Origin: Bradyrhizobium genosp. L
GTDB lineage: Bacteria; Pseudomonadota; Alphaproteobacteria; Rhizobiales; Xanthobacteraceae
Assembly (NCBI RefSeq): GCF_015624485.1
Contig: NZ_CP061378.1
Coordinates: 310,001-374,000, forward strand
Direction: 5' to 3'
Length of the DNA: 64,000 nucleotides
This document shows, piece by piece, positions 28,170 to 36,217 of the stretch. Below the pieces are notes generated by a model, which was given only the letters and a program-made list of their open reading frames with translations, made no database searches and was not told the DNA's origin. The translations under genes and the position numbers were made by a program. Each line of letters begins with the position of its first letter. Position 1 is the first letter of the stretch.

Positions 28170-28562
28170 TCAGACTCCCGATGACAATTTGAGGATTGCG
28201 TAGATCGAGGCCAGCGCGACCGCGACGCAGAAGAAGTTGTTGGCCATCACGCTCGCGATCTTCAGCTTCTCGCTGTGCACATAGTCTTCGATCACGACCT
28301 GCATGCCGATCTTCATGTGCCAGGTGCTGGCAATGATGAAGAGCAGGAGGATGATGGCGATCGGCAGCGAGCCGAGGATCTGCGCCGCGCCGGCGTGATT
28401 GCGCCCGATCATCATGATCACCACGACGATGACGGGGATGATCAGCAGCGCCATGGCGACCGCGGTCATCCGCTGGCGCCAGAAATCGGTGGTGCCGGAA
28501 TGCGAGGCGCCGAGATTGCGGACGCGCGCCAGCGGCGTGCGCATCGAGGACGGGCCGCTCAT
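28170..28562 (-). CDS. sdhD: Succinate dehydrogenase membrane anchor subunit
   Basis: The 130-residue protein has three membrane helices, at about residues 32-52, 61-82 and 100-122. The middle one contains the haem-ligand-type His region IIASTWHMKIGMQVVIEDYV. With SdhC it anchors SdhAB and forms the quinone site. Its ATG overlaps the sdhC stop by 4 bp, indicating translational coupling. Confidence 0.93.
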   Translation of the reverse strand: MSGPSSMRTPLARVRNLGASHSGTTDFWRQRMTAVAMALLIIPVIVVVIMMIGRNHAGAAQILGSLPIAIILLLFIIASTWHMKIGMQVVIEDYVHSEKLKIASVMANNFFCVAVALASIYAILKLSSGV

Positions 28563-28957
28563 CGTCCACCTCCGACAGCGTAGGCAATGATCCAGACCAG
28601 CACGGTCGCGGCGATGCCGGCGGCCAGCGCGCCCCAGCTGAGCGCCTCGCGCTCATTGGCCTTGAAGCCGTAACCGAGGTCCCAGACCAGATGGCGGATG
28701 CCGCTGAACAGGTGGTGCATCAGCGCCCAGGTGTAGCCGAACACGATCAGCTTCCCGATCAGGCTGCCGGTGAAGGCCTGGACGTTGGCGTAGGCGGAGG
28801 GGCCGGAGGCGGCGGCGATCAGCCACCAGGCCAGCAGCAGCGTGCCGAAATACAGCGCAATGCCGGTGGCGCGATGGACGATGGACAGCGCCATCGTCAA
28901 GGTCCACCGGTAGGTCTGCAAATGGGGGGAAAGCGGTCGTTCGATCCTGGCGGTCAT
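28559..28957 (-). CDS. sdhC: Succinate dehydrogenase cytochrome b556 subunit
   Basis: The 132-residue protein has the SdhC signature RPLSPHLQTYRWTLTMALSIVHRATG and the second motif HHLFSGIRHLVWDLG carrying the haem-ligand His. Three membrane helices are visible. It is the first gene of the sdhCDAB operon, the usual alphaproteobacterial order. The ~600-bp gap upstream should hold the promoter, but I could not define -35/-10 boxes with confidence. Confidence 0.95.
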   Translation of the reverse strand: MTARIERPLSPHLQTYRWTLTMALSIVHRATGIALYFGTLLLAWWLIAAASGPSAYANVQAFTGSLIGKLIVFGYTWALMHHLFSGIRHLVWDLGYGFKANEREALSWGALAAGIAATVLVWIIAYAVGGGR

Positions 28958-29171
28958 CGGCGGGCTTCATGTTTGGTGGGACCGCGGCCGGCCCATCGGG
29001 GAACGCGGTAGATGAATTTCTATTTACGGAGTCGCACCACGCCGCGCAACGCCCAAATAGCCTTCGTCCGAACCGAAGTTCATTGTTAGCGCAGCCGAAT
29101 TCTGGTTGATCCGCAGTCTGGTATACCAGAGAAGGCGAGAAATGAACCAAGAAATGAACAATTATTCCTAA
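28958..29171. other. sdh upstream region, no secure gene
   Basis: This is lower in GC than its surroundings. It holds the sdh promoter side, the 14-bp palindrome at 29117 and, just after it, a 9-codon mini-frame (29142-29171) that looks like a truncated gene start. Confidence 0.5.
29117..29130. promoter_or_regulatory. 14-bp perfect palindrome of GntR/FCD type
   Basis: TCTGGTATACCAGA is fully self-complementary and fits the T-x-GT-x-x-AC-x-A form bound by FadR-subfamily GntR regulators. It stands 11 bp before an ATG (29142) with GAGAA upstream. The ATG frame stops after 9 codons (MNQEMNNYS). This looks like an operator left in front of a lost gene. Confidence 0.45.
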
Positions 29172-29444
29172 CTAAGTTTCGTGCGGCGGGTTGTAGCCGA
29201 TGGCACCTCCGCCAAGCCGGCCGCTCTTCGTCCATTCAAAGAGATAATCGGCCAATGCCTTGGCCTTATGCGATGCGAGTGGAGTCGGCGTCATCACCCG
29301 TTGCAGCGCACCATCGCAGGTGACCGACCGATCGGCGGCGCTGCAACCAGCTGAATGGCACCAGAAACTTCCGCTTGCTTGGGCAACGCACGCGCGATGC
29401 GTCCGGCATGCCCGTCCGTGCAAATAGCGGCCGAGGCCATTCAT
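29172..29444 (-). CDS. Hypothetical protein, possibly a gene remnant
   Basis: The 90-residue frame has no recognised domain. The C-terminal 40 residues (HKAKALADYLFEWTKSGRLG then GGAIGYNPPHET) look protein-like. The N-terminal half is Cys/Arg/His-rich and resembles read-through of non-coding DNA. It may be the tail of a decayed gene or may not be coding at all. An internal Met before TPTPLASHK could be a start. Confidence 0.25.
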   Translation of the reverse strand: MNGLGRYLHGRACRTHRACVAQASGSFWCHSAGCSAADRSVTCDGALQRVMTPTPLASHKAKALADYLFEWTKSGRLGGGAIGYNPPHET

Positions 29445-29576
29445 TCGAAGCTGACCGGATATGCGGAATTGCGGCGCGCAGTTGAAGCTACTGTGACGTG
29501 ACGTCTAGCAGCCGGTCTTTGAGTTCAGCCGCCTGCGCCCGATCCATTGCAATCGCCTTTCGCGAACTGGGTTTGT

Positions 29577-31106
29577 CTAAGCCTTCGAATAAATATCCTT
29601 GTACGTATCCCGCAAAATGTTCTTCTGCACCTTGCCCATCGCATTGCGCGGCAATTCGTCAACCACGAACACGCGCTTCGGCATCTTGAATTTGGCGAGC
29701 CGCCCGTCGAGCGCCTTCAGCACCGACGCCTCGCTGACATCGGCGCCCTTGGAGCAGACGAGGACCGCGGTGACGCCTTCGCCGAAATCGGCGTGGGGCA
29801 CGCCGATCACGGCGGATTCGACCACGCCCGGCATGGCGTCGATCTCGCTCTCGATCTCCTTCGGATAGACGTTGAAGCCGCCCGAGATCACCAGGTCCTT
29901 GCCGCGGCCGACGATGTGGACATAGCCCTTGTCGTCGATCTTGCCGAGGTCGCCGGTGATGAAGAAGCCGTCGTCGCGGAATTCGGACCGCGTCTTCTCC
30001 GGCATCCGCCAATAGCCCCTGAACACGTTCGGGCCCTTCACCTCGATCATGCCGATGGTCTCCGGCGCGAGCTGCGTGCCGGTTTCGGGATCGGTGACGC
30101 GCACGGACACGCCGGGCAGCGCGAAGCCGACCGCGCCGGGCACGCGCGCGCCGTCATAGGGGTTGGAGGTGTTCATGTTGGTTTCGGTCATGCCGTAACG
30201 TTCGAGCACGGCATGGCCGGTACGCGCCGACCATTCGCGGTGGGTGTCGGCGAGCAGCGGCGCGGAGCCCGAGATGAACAGCCGCATGTGCTTGGTCGCG
30301 TCCTTGTTCAGGCCGGGATTCTGCAACAGGCGGGTATAGAAGGTCGGCACGCCCATCATCACGGTGGCGCGCGCCATCAGCTTGATGATCAGGTCCGGAT
30401 CGAACCTCGGCAGGAAGATCATTGAGGCGCGCGCGAACAGGGTCACGTTGCTCGCCACGAACAGGCCGTGGGTGTGATAGATCGGCAGCGCGTGGATCAG
30501 GACGTCCTTGTCGGTGAAGCGCCAGTAGTCGACCAGCGAATACGAGTTCGACGCCAGATTGTCGTGCGACAGCATCGCGCCCTTGGAACGGCCGGTGGTG
30601 CCCGATGTGTAGAGGATCGCGGCCAGGTCGTCGTTGCCGCGCGGAACGGTGGCGAATTCCTTCGGCGCCCTGTCGGCGGCCTCCGTCAACGAACCACGGC
30701 CGTTCGGATCGAGCGTCTCGACCTTCGCGCCGACCTTGGCTGCGATCGCCGCGATGCCGTCGCGCTTCGAGGGATCGCAAACCACCAGCGACGGCTCGGC
30801 GTCCGATATGAAGTATTCGAGCTCGTTCAGCGTATAGGCGGTGTTGAGCGGTAGATAGATCGCGCCGGCGCGGACGGTGGCGAGGTAGAGCACGAGGCCG
30901 GAGACCGATTTCTCGGTCTGCGCCGCGACGCGGTCGCCCGGCTTGACGCCGCTGTTAACCAGCACATTCGCCATCTGCCCGGCGCGCGCGATCAAATCTC
31001 CGTAGGAGATGCGGCTGCCGTCGATTTGCTCGATCGCGAGCCGGTTGGGGTCGTCGAGGCCGTCGAACAGGCGGGAAAACAGGTTGGCGTTGGCGGTCGT
31101 GTTCAT
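29577..31106 (-). CDS. matB: Malonyl-CoA synthetase-like acyl-CoA ligase
   Basis: The 509-residue ANL-superfamily enzyme starts at the ATG at 31106 (MNTTANANLFSRLFDGL). The P-loop is ILYTSGTTGRSKGAMLSH; other motifs are RYGMTETNMN, DGFFITGDLGKID and the C-terminal Lys in PRNAMGKVQKNIL. MatB activates malonate (and methylmalonate) with ATP and CoA. The specificity call rests on overall resemblance to rhizobial MatB, and no malonyl-CoA decarboxylase gene is adjacent. It is divergent from an SDR gene, sharing an 87-bp promoter region. Confidence 0.85.
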   Translation of the reverse strand: MNTTANANLFSRLFDGLDDPNRLAIEQIDGSRISYGDLIARAGQMANVLVNSGVKPGDRVAAQTEKSVSGLVLYLATVRAGAIYLPLNTAYTLNELEYFISDAEPSLVVCDPSKRDGIAAIAAKVGAKVETLDPNGRGSLTEAADRAPKEFATVPRGNDDLAAILYTSGTTGRSKGAMLSHDNLASNSYSLVDYWRFTDKDVLIHALPIYHTHGLFVASNVTLFARASMIFLPRFDPDLIIKLMARATVMMGVPTFYTRLLQNPGLNKDATKHMRLFISGSAPLLADTHREWSARTGHAVLERYGMTETNMNTSNPYDGARVPGAVGFALPGVSVRVTDPETGTQLAPETIGMIEVKGPNVFRGYWRMPEKTRSEFRDDGFFITGDLGKIDDKGYVHIVGRGKDLVISGGFNVYPKEIESEIDAMPGVVESAVIGVPHADFGEGVTAVLVCSKGADVSEASVLKALDGRLAKFKMPKRVFVVDELPRNAMGKVQKNILRDTYKDIYSKA

Positions 31107-31193
31107 GCAAACATTCCCCGAGGGGCGAAAGAGCCGGACAATTTCGGCTGGATTAGCAAAAACGCCCTTCGGAAAGCAACGGAGACAGTTTGC

Positions 31194-31955
31194 ATGACAA
31201 ACAATGGGAAACGCGTGGCTTGGGTGACCGGCGGCGGCACCGGAATCGGCGAATCCGGGGCCGAGTTCCTGGCCGCGGACGGCTGGACGGTGGTGGTCTC
31301 CGGCCGCCGCAAGGAAGAACTCGACCGCGTGGTCGGCAACATCACGAAAAAGGGCGGCCAGGCGGAGGCGATGGCGCTCGACGTCAGCAAGAAGGCCGAC
31401 GTCAACAAGGTTGCCGAGGCCATCGTCGCCAGGCACGGCCGCATCGATCTCTTGGTCAACAGCGCCGGCATCAACGTGCCGAAGCGGAGCTGGGCCGACA
31501 TGGAGCTGGAAGGCTGGGACAAGCTCGTCGAGATCAACCTCAACGGCGTGCTCTACTGCATGCGCGCGGTGCTGCCGGCGATGCGGCAACAAAAGGACGG
31601 TTGCATCATCAACGTCGCCTCCTGGGCCGGCCGCCACGTCTCCAAGATGCCGGGCCCGGCCTACACCACGACCAAGCACGCGGTGCTGGCGCTGACCCAC
31701 TCCTTCAACATGGACGAATGCGTCAATGGGTTGCGCGCCTGCTGCCTGTCGCCCGGCGAGGTCGCGACCCCGATCCTGAAGCAGCGGCCGGTGGTGCCGA
31801 GCGAGGCCGAGCAGGCCAAGATGCTGCAGCCGGAAGATTGCGGCCGCACCATCGCCTTCGTCGCCAGCATGCCGGCGCGGGTCTGCATGAACGAGATCCT
31901 GATCAGCCCGACGCACAATCGCGGCTTCATCCAGACACCGGCGAACAGGGATTAG
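31194..31955 (+). CDS. SDR family oxidoreductase
   Basis: The 253-residue protein starts at the ATG at 31194 with CGGAGAC upstream. The cofactor motif is TGGGTGIGESGAEFLA, followed by NSAG, the catalytic Ser in NVASWAG, and the canonical Y-x3-K as AYTTTKHAVLAL. It is a classical NAD(P)-dependent dehydrogenase/reductase; the Arg in SGRRKEE suggests NADP(H). The substrate is not predictable. It is divergent from matB. Confidence 0.88.
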   Translation: MTNNGKRVAWVTGGGTGIGESGAEFLAADGWTVVVSGRRKEELDRVVGNITKKGGQAEAMALDVSKKADVNKVAEAIVARHGRIDLLVNSAGINVPKRSWADMELEGWDKLVEINLNGVLYCMRAVLPAMRQQKDGCIINVASWAGRHVSKMPGPAYTTTKHAVLALTHSFNMDECVNGLRACCLSPGEVATPILKQRPVVPSEAEQAKMLQPEDCGRTIAFVASMPARVCMNEILISPTHNRGFIQTPANRD

Positions 31956-31997
31956 CTCCGGCACTCTCAACTGGTCGTTCCGGCAATAGCCGGACGT

Positions 31998-32084
31998 GTA
32001 GGGTGGGCAAAGCGAAGCGTGCCCACCATCACGAGCGCGCCGCGAATGGTGGGCACGGCGCAAACGCGCCTTTGCCTACCCTAC
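31998..32084. repeat. Palindromic intergenic repeat, family B
   Basis: It runs from GTAGGGTGGGCAAAGCG to GCCTTTGCCTACCCTAC, with inner complementary GTGCCCACCAT/ATGGTGGGCAC. It lies between the convergent SDR and MFS genes. Confidence 0.87.
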
Positions 32085-32094
32085 GGATCTCGCA

Positions 32095-33495
32095 TCACTC
32101 GATGATCTCGTTGAGCTCCTTGCCGGTATGCTCCGGCACGAACAGGAATACGCCGATCGCCATCGCGATCATCAGCACGGGGATGCAGAGGAACGCCAGC
32201 GCGAACGAGCCGGTGTGCTGCTGGAGTGCGATGGAGACGAACGGGAACAGCACGAAGCCGACGAAATAGGCGATCGCCCAGACCACGCCATTGGCGGCGC
32301 CGCGGATGCGGGTCGGGAACACTTCGGCGGTCAACGTCGTGCTCGGGCCCCAGAAGCCCAGGAAGCCGAGGCACCAGAGCAAGCCGAAGGTCCAGAGCAG
32401 GACGCGATCCTCGGAGTAGACCCACAGCGTCATGAAGATCGCGCCCTCGATCAAGGTCACGATGAAGGTCAGACGGCGGCCGATCCTGTCGATCAGCCAG
32501 CCGACCAGGCAGAGTCCGACGAAGCCGCACAGGCCGTAGAACACGTAGAACAAGCTGTATTCGGCGGTCGACCAGTGCTTCTCGGTCGACAGATACAGCG
32601 GCATCCAGGCGCCGACCGTGCCGTAGATGCAGGTCGAGGCGCAGGCCACGAACAGCGCGACCAATGTTGCCGGCAGCACGTCGGGCATGAACACCTGGCG
32701 GATGCCGACCGACTTGGCCTTGCCGAACCAGGCGCTGTCCTCGTCGCTGACCGTGCCGCCGCGCGCCAGCGTCTCGGCGATGCGCCGCTTGCGGTCCTGT
32801 GCGCGCACCCAATAGGGCGATTCCGGGCAGGTGGAGCGGATGTAGATCGCGAGCAGTGCGATCACGCCGGGCACCATCACGGCGATACGCCAGCCGTATT
32901 TGGCGGCGACCAATCCGGTGATCGCGCCGGCGAGCGTGGCGCCGAGGCACCAGGCCGAGCGGGTGATGCTGATCACCCGTCCGCGTAAGCGCGCCGGCCA
33001 GGTTTCGGCCACCAGCATCGAGCCGAGCGACCATTCGCCGTTGAGCGCGAAGAACAACAGCGAGCGTGCGATCACGAACACGGTGAAGGTGGGCGATAGC
33101 GACGTGACCGGCATCAGGAACGAGAACAGCGCGATGTTGACCGCAAGCAGCGAACGCCGGCCGAAGCGATCCGCCAGCCACGGCCAGAAATAGAGGCCGG
33201 CGATGCCGACGAACAGCGCGATCTGCAGGCCGGAGCGATATTCCGGCAGGGTCAGCGCGAACTCCTTGATCACCATCGGAGAGATCAGCGCGAAGATCAC
33301 GCCGTCCATGCCGTCGAAGCCCCAGCCGAGCGCGTTGGCGACGGCGATGTGCCAATGCGTTTTCGTCACCTCGGTGCTGCCGGCGACGGCGCGGTAGTTG
33401 GCGAATTGCAGATGCTTTTGCTCGAGCGGGCCGACGTCGGTGCCTGCATCACTCACCGCGGGTGCGGCGTGTCGATCCGCCGTAACGCTGCTCAT
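32095..33495 (-). CDS. MFS transporter
   Basis: The 466-residue protein has 12 predicted membrane helices and MFS loop motifs: DRFGRRSLL after helix 2 and DRIGRRLTF after helix 8, plus the PESPYW motif common in the sugar/aromatic-acid symporter group. It has a ~45-residue soluble N-terminus. Nearness to matB and an SDR hints at an organic-acid substrate, but this is inference. It is transcribed toward the family B repeat. Confidence 0.88.
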   Translation of the reverse strand: MSSVTADRHAAPAVSDAGTDVGPLEQKHLQFANYRAVAGSTEVTKTHWHIAVANALGWGFDGMDGVIFALISPMVIKEFALTLPEYRSGLQIALFVGIAGLYFWPWLADRFGRRSLLAVNIALFSFLMPVTSLSPTFTVFVIARSLLFFALNGEWSLGSMLVAETWPARLRGRVISITRSAWCLGATLAGAITGLVAAKYGWRIAVMVPGVIALLAIYIRSTCPESPYWVRAQDRKRRIAETLARGGTVSDEDSAWFGKAKSVGIRQVFMPDVLPATLVALFVACASTCIYGTVGAWMPLYLSTEKHWSTAEYSLFYVFYGLCGFVGLCLVGWLIDRIGRRLTFIVTLIEGAIFMTLWVYSEDRVLLWTFGLLWCLGFLGFWGPSTTLTAEVFPTRIRGAANGVVWAIAYFVGFVLFPFVSIALQQHTGSFALAFLCIPVLMIAMAIGVFLFVPEHTGKELNEIIE

Positions 33496-33814
33496 GATCG
33501 TCCCCCCATCGCGGCGAAGCGCGCCCGAAACTCAGGCTGAAGCAATCGCGGCAGGCCGGCAAGCAAATTGCTCGCGGCAGCGCACCGTCCATTCCGCTCG
33601 ATGGAATGGCGCTCGGACGTCGCTGAGATCGTCGCGCATACGCGGCGCGTCACAACTGGTTTCAGGAATCACAAAGAGTTATTTCCGGAAACCGGCCGAA
33701 AAACCTCCCGTAGCTCAGGCCAACGACGACGCACTGACCAACCACAAGCGCCGTTGTTGCCTTTCATCGCCGGCCAGGATTGCCGGCCTGCTCGCTCATT
33801 CGGGAGACCAAACC
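33496..33814. other. Intergenic gap upstream of MFS and fasciclin genes
   Basis: This 319-bp divergent promoter region holds no frame with support and no clear palindrome. The fasciclin ribosome-binding site CGGGAG lies at its right end. Confidence 0.5.
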
Positions 33815-34369
33815 ATGTCGAAGCGTATTGCCTATCTCGCCGCCGCAGCCTTCAGCGCGCTCGCGATCACCGCCACCGTCATCGCGCCCGCTCGCGCCGA
33901 AGAAAAGACCGTGATGGTCGGCGGCGCCGCGATGTTCCCGTCCAAGAACATCATCGAGAATGCCGTCCACTCGAAGGACCACACCACGCTGGTCGCTGCC
34001 GTGAAGGCGGCCGACCTCGTCAAGACGCTGGAAGGCAAAGGCCCGTTCACGGTGTTCGCGCCGACCAACGCCGCCTTCGGCAAGCTGCCGGCCGGAACCG
34101 TCGACAATCTGGTCAAGCCCGAGAACAAGGCGACGCTGACCAAGATCCTCACCTACCATGTGGTGCCCGGCAAGCTCGAGGCATCCGACCTCACCGACGG
34201 CAAGAAGCTGAAGACGGCCGAGGGCGAGGAACTCACCGTGAAGAAGCAGGACGGCAAGGTCTGGATCGTCGATGCCAAGGGCGGCACCTCGATGGTGACG
34301 ATCCCCAACGTCAACCAGTCGAACGGCGTCATCCACGTGGTCGACACCGTCCTGATGCCGGCGACGTAA
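33815..34369 (+). CDS. Fasciclin-domain exported protein
   Basis: The 184-residue protein starts at the ATG at 33815, with CGGGAGACC upstream. A signal peptide is visible, cleaved near APARAEEK. One FAS1 domain follows, with the H1 motif GPFTVFAPTNAAFGKLPAG and the H2-type region LTYHVVPGKLEASDL, ending in NGVIHVVDTVLMP. FAS1 domains mediate adhesion or ligand binding at the cell surface. The gene lies just before the cytochrome b / molybdopterin oxidoreductase pair, a combination that may be functional. Confidence 0.92.
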   Translation: MSKRIAYLAAAAFSALAITATVIAPARAEEKTVMVGGAAMFPSKNIIENAVHSKDHTTLVAAVKAADLVKTLEGKGPFTVFAPTNAAFGKLPAGTVDNLVKPENKATLTKILTYHVVPGKLEASDLTDGKKLKTAEGEELTVKKQDGKVWIVDAKGGTSMVTIPNVNQSNGVIHVVDTVLMPAT

Positions 34370-34410
34370 CACCGCCCATCCCCGTTTAGTCCGACGGGAC
34401 ATACCAAACC

Positions 34411-34443
34411 GCGAGCCGGGGAAGCCGCCCGGCTCGCATTTTT
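34411..34443 (+). terminator. Rho-independent terminator after the fasciclin gene
   Basis: The arms GCGAGCCGGG and CCCGGCTCGC enclose a 7-base loop and are followed by ATTTTTG. It separates the fasciclin transcript from the next operon. Confidence 0.85.
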
Positions 34444-34546
34444 GTGACCGCAACAGGTGGACTAGCCTAAACTGATAGCCGCAATCCGGTAACGAAACGC
34501 TGGTTCCCGGCGTATAAGCCGGTAACGACCCCGAGCAGAGATTGCC

Positions 34547-35191
34547 ATGACGAGCCTTACGACGAGTGTTGCCGTCAGCGAAGACCGCGCAGACACCGCG
34601 ACATCAGCGAAAACGATCCAGCCGATCTGGGTGCGCGTGCAGCACTGGATCAATGCGCTCGCGATGATCCTGATGATCATGTCCGGCTGGCAGATCTACA
34701 ACGCCTCACCGCTGTTCAACTTCACCTTCTCCTCCAACATCACGCTCGGCGGCTGGCTCGGCGGCGCGCTGCTGTGGCACTTCGCCGCGATGTGGCTGTT
34801 GATGGTCAACGGCCTGATCTACCTGGCGCTCGGTTTCGCCACCGGCCGCTTCCGCAGCAAGCTGTTGCCGATCACCCCCGGCGGCGTGATTTCCGATACC
34901 AAGGCGGCGCTGACCTTCAAGCTGTCGCACGCCGACCTCAGCAAATACAATTCGGTGCAGAAGCTGCTCTATACCGGCATCATCGTCGTCGGCGTCGTCA
35001 TCGTGCTGTCGGGGCTGTCGATGTGGAAGCCGGTGCAACTGCACTGGCTGGTGTCGCTGTTCGGCGGCTATGACTTTGCGCGCTACGTTCACTTCACCTG
35101 CATGGCGCTGATCGTCGCCTTCCTGGTGATCCATGTCGCGCTCGCGCTGCTGGTGCCGAAAAGCCTGCGCGCCATGATTATCGGTCGTTGA
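34547..35191 (+). CDS. Cytochrome b561-type membrane subunit
   Basis: The 214-residue protein has four membrane helices. Likely haem-ligand His residues are in VRVQHWINALAM, LLWHFAAMW, RYVHFTCMAL and FLVIHVALAL. It belongs to the Ni/Fe-hydrogenase and formate-dehydrogenase type cytochrome b group. The next gene encodes a Tat-exported molybdopterin enzyme 11 bp downstream, so it should act as its electron-transfer membrane partner, analogous to MsrQ. Confidence 0.88.
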   Translation: MTSLTTSVAVSEDRADTATSAKTIQPIWVRVQHWINALAMILMIMSGWQIYNASPLFNFTFSSNITLGGWLGGALLWHFAAMWLLMVNGLIYLALGFATGRFRSKLLPITPGGVISDTKAALTFKLSHADLSKYNSVQKLLYTGIIVVGVVIVLSGLSMWKPVQLHWLVSLFGGYDFARYVHFTCMALIVAFLVIHVALALLVPKSLRAMIIGR

Positions 35192-35202
35192 GGGAGGTCG
35201 AT

Positions 35203-35988
35203 ATGGGTCGTCTCCGCAAGCTCCTGATCCCCGGCGTCGACAAGAAGCTCTTGCTCCGTGATGCCGTGAAGGTGATGCCGGACCCGACGCGCCGCCGTTT
35301 CATCACGACCGGCGCGAGCCTCGGCGCGCTGACGCTGTTGACCGGCTGCGACGTGGTCGATTCGTCGTCGGCGGAGGATCTGCTGAAGAAAGTCTCGAAA
35401 TTCAACGACGCGGTGCAGGCCTGGATCTTCAATCCGGATGCGCTGGCGCCGACCTTTCCGGAAAGCATGATCACCAAGCCGTTCCCGTTCAACGCCTATT
35501 ACGACCTCGACGATGCGCCGGAGATCGCAGGCAAGGACTGGAAGCTCGAGGTCCGCGGCCTGGTCGAGAACAAGAAGTCCTGGACCTTGGACGAGCTCAC
35601 CAAGCTGCCGCAGGTCAAGCAAGTGACGCGGCACATCTGCGTCGAGGGCTGGAGCGCGATCGGCAGCTGGACCGGCACGCCGTTGCGCGATTTCCTCAAG
35701 CTGGTCGGCGCCGACACGCGGGCGAAATATGTCTGGTTCCAGTGCGCCGACAAGGACGGCTACAATTCGCCTTTGGACATGCGCACCGCGCTGCATCCGC
35801 AGACCCAGATGACGTTCAAATTCGCCGACCAGATCCTGCCGCGGGCCTATGGCTTCCCGATGAAGATCCGGGTGCCGACCAAGCTCGGCTTCAAGAACCC
35901 GAAATACGTGCTCTCGATGGAAGTCACCAACGACTACAAGGGCGGCTATTGGGAAGACCAGGGGTATAATTCGTTCAGTGGGAGCTAG
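35203..35988 (+). CDS. Molybdopterin-dependent oxidoreductase, sulfite-oxidase/MsrP fold
   Basis: The 261-residue protein starts at the ATG at 35203, after GGGAGGTCG. The leader PTRRRFITTGASLGALTLLT ends at a Cys, combining a twin-arginine motif with a lipobox, so it may be a Tat-exported lipoprotein. The catalytic domain has the Mo-ligand Cys in RHICVEGWSAIGSWTG and the C-terminal YVLSMEVTNDYKGGYWEDQG. MsrP-type enzymes reduce methionine sulfoxides or other S/N-oxides in the periplasm. The substrate here is not certain. It is in an operon with the cytochrome b gene. Confidence 0.9.
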   Translation: MGRLRKLLIPGVDKKLLLRDAVKVMPDPTRRRFITTGASLGALTLLTGCDVVDSSSAEDLLKKVSKFNDAVQAWIFNPDALAPTFPESMITKPFPFNAYYDLDDAPEIAGKDWKLEVRGLVENKKSWTLDELTKLPQVKQVTRHICVEGWSAIGSWTGTPLRDFLKLVGADTRAKYVWFQCADKDGYNSPLDMRTALHPQTQMTFKFADQILPRAYGFPMKIRVPTKLGFKNPKYVLSMEVTNDYKGGYWEDQGYNSFSGS

Positions 35989-36091
35989 CGCGTTTTCGAG
36001 CGAAGTGGGTACCGGTTCGCGTGAAGAAAACGCGTCAAAACAAAAAGCTAGAGCTTCGGTTCTGATTCAATCAGAACCGAAAATGCTCTAG
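35989..36091. repeat. Intergenic repeat, family E
   Basis: It contains GCGTTTTCGAGCGAAGTGG followed by a nearby GAAGAAAACGCGTCA and a GGTTCTGATTCAATCAGAACC hairpin. It directly follows the stop codon of the molybdopterin enzyme. Another copy is at 53111-53211. Confidence 0.82.
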
Positions 36092-36093
36092 CC

Positions 36094-36212
36094 GTCGTCC
36101 CGGCGAAGGCCGGGACCCATAACCACAAATGGTCGTGGTTGAAAAAAGCCGTCTCCCTGCCGGCCTGTTCCCTCGGCCGCGGCGTATGGGTCCCGGCCTT
36201 CGCCGGGACGAC
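36094..36212. repeat. Palindromic intergenic repeat, family D
   Basis: It runs from GTCGTCCCGGCGAAGGCC to GGCCTTCGCCGGGACGAC and abuts the family E unit. It ends six bases from the stop of the MFS gene at 36218. Confidence 0.88.
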
Positions 36213-36217
36213 GTTAG

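Noticed and set aside
25620..28184. 854-codon open frame on the plus strand
   Set aside because: It is antisense to sdhB and sdhA, whose proteins are unmistakable; the frame is a GC-rich shadow.
31107..32063. N-terminal extension of the malonyl-CoA synthetase (828-codon frame)
   Set aside because: The extension is the shadow of the SDR gene; the true start is the ATG at 31106, matching family N-termini.
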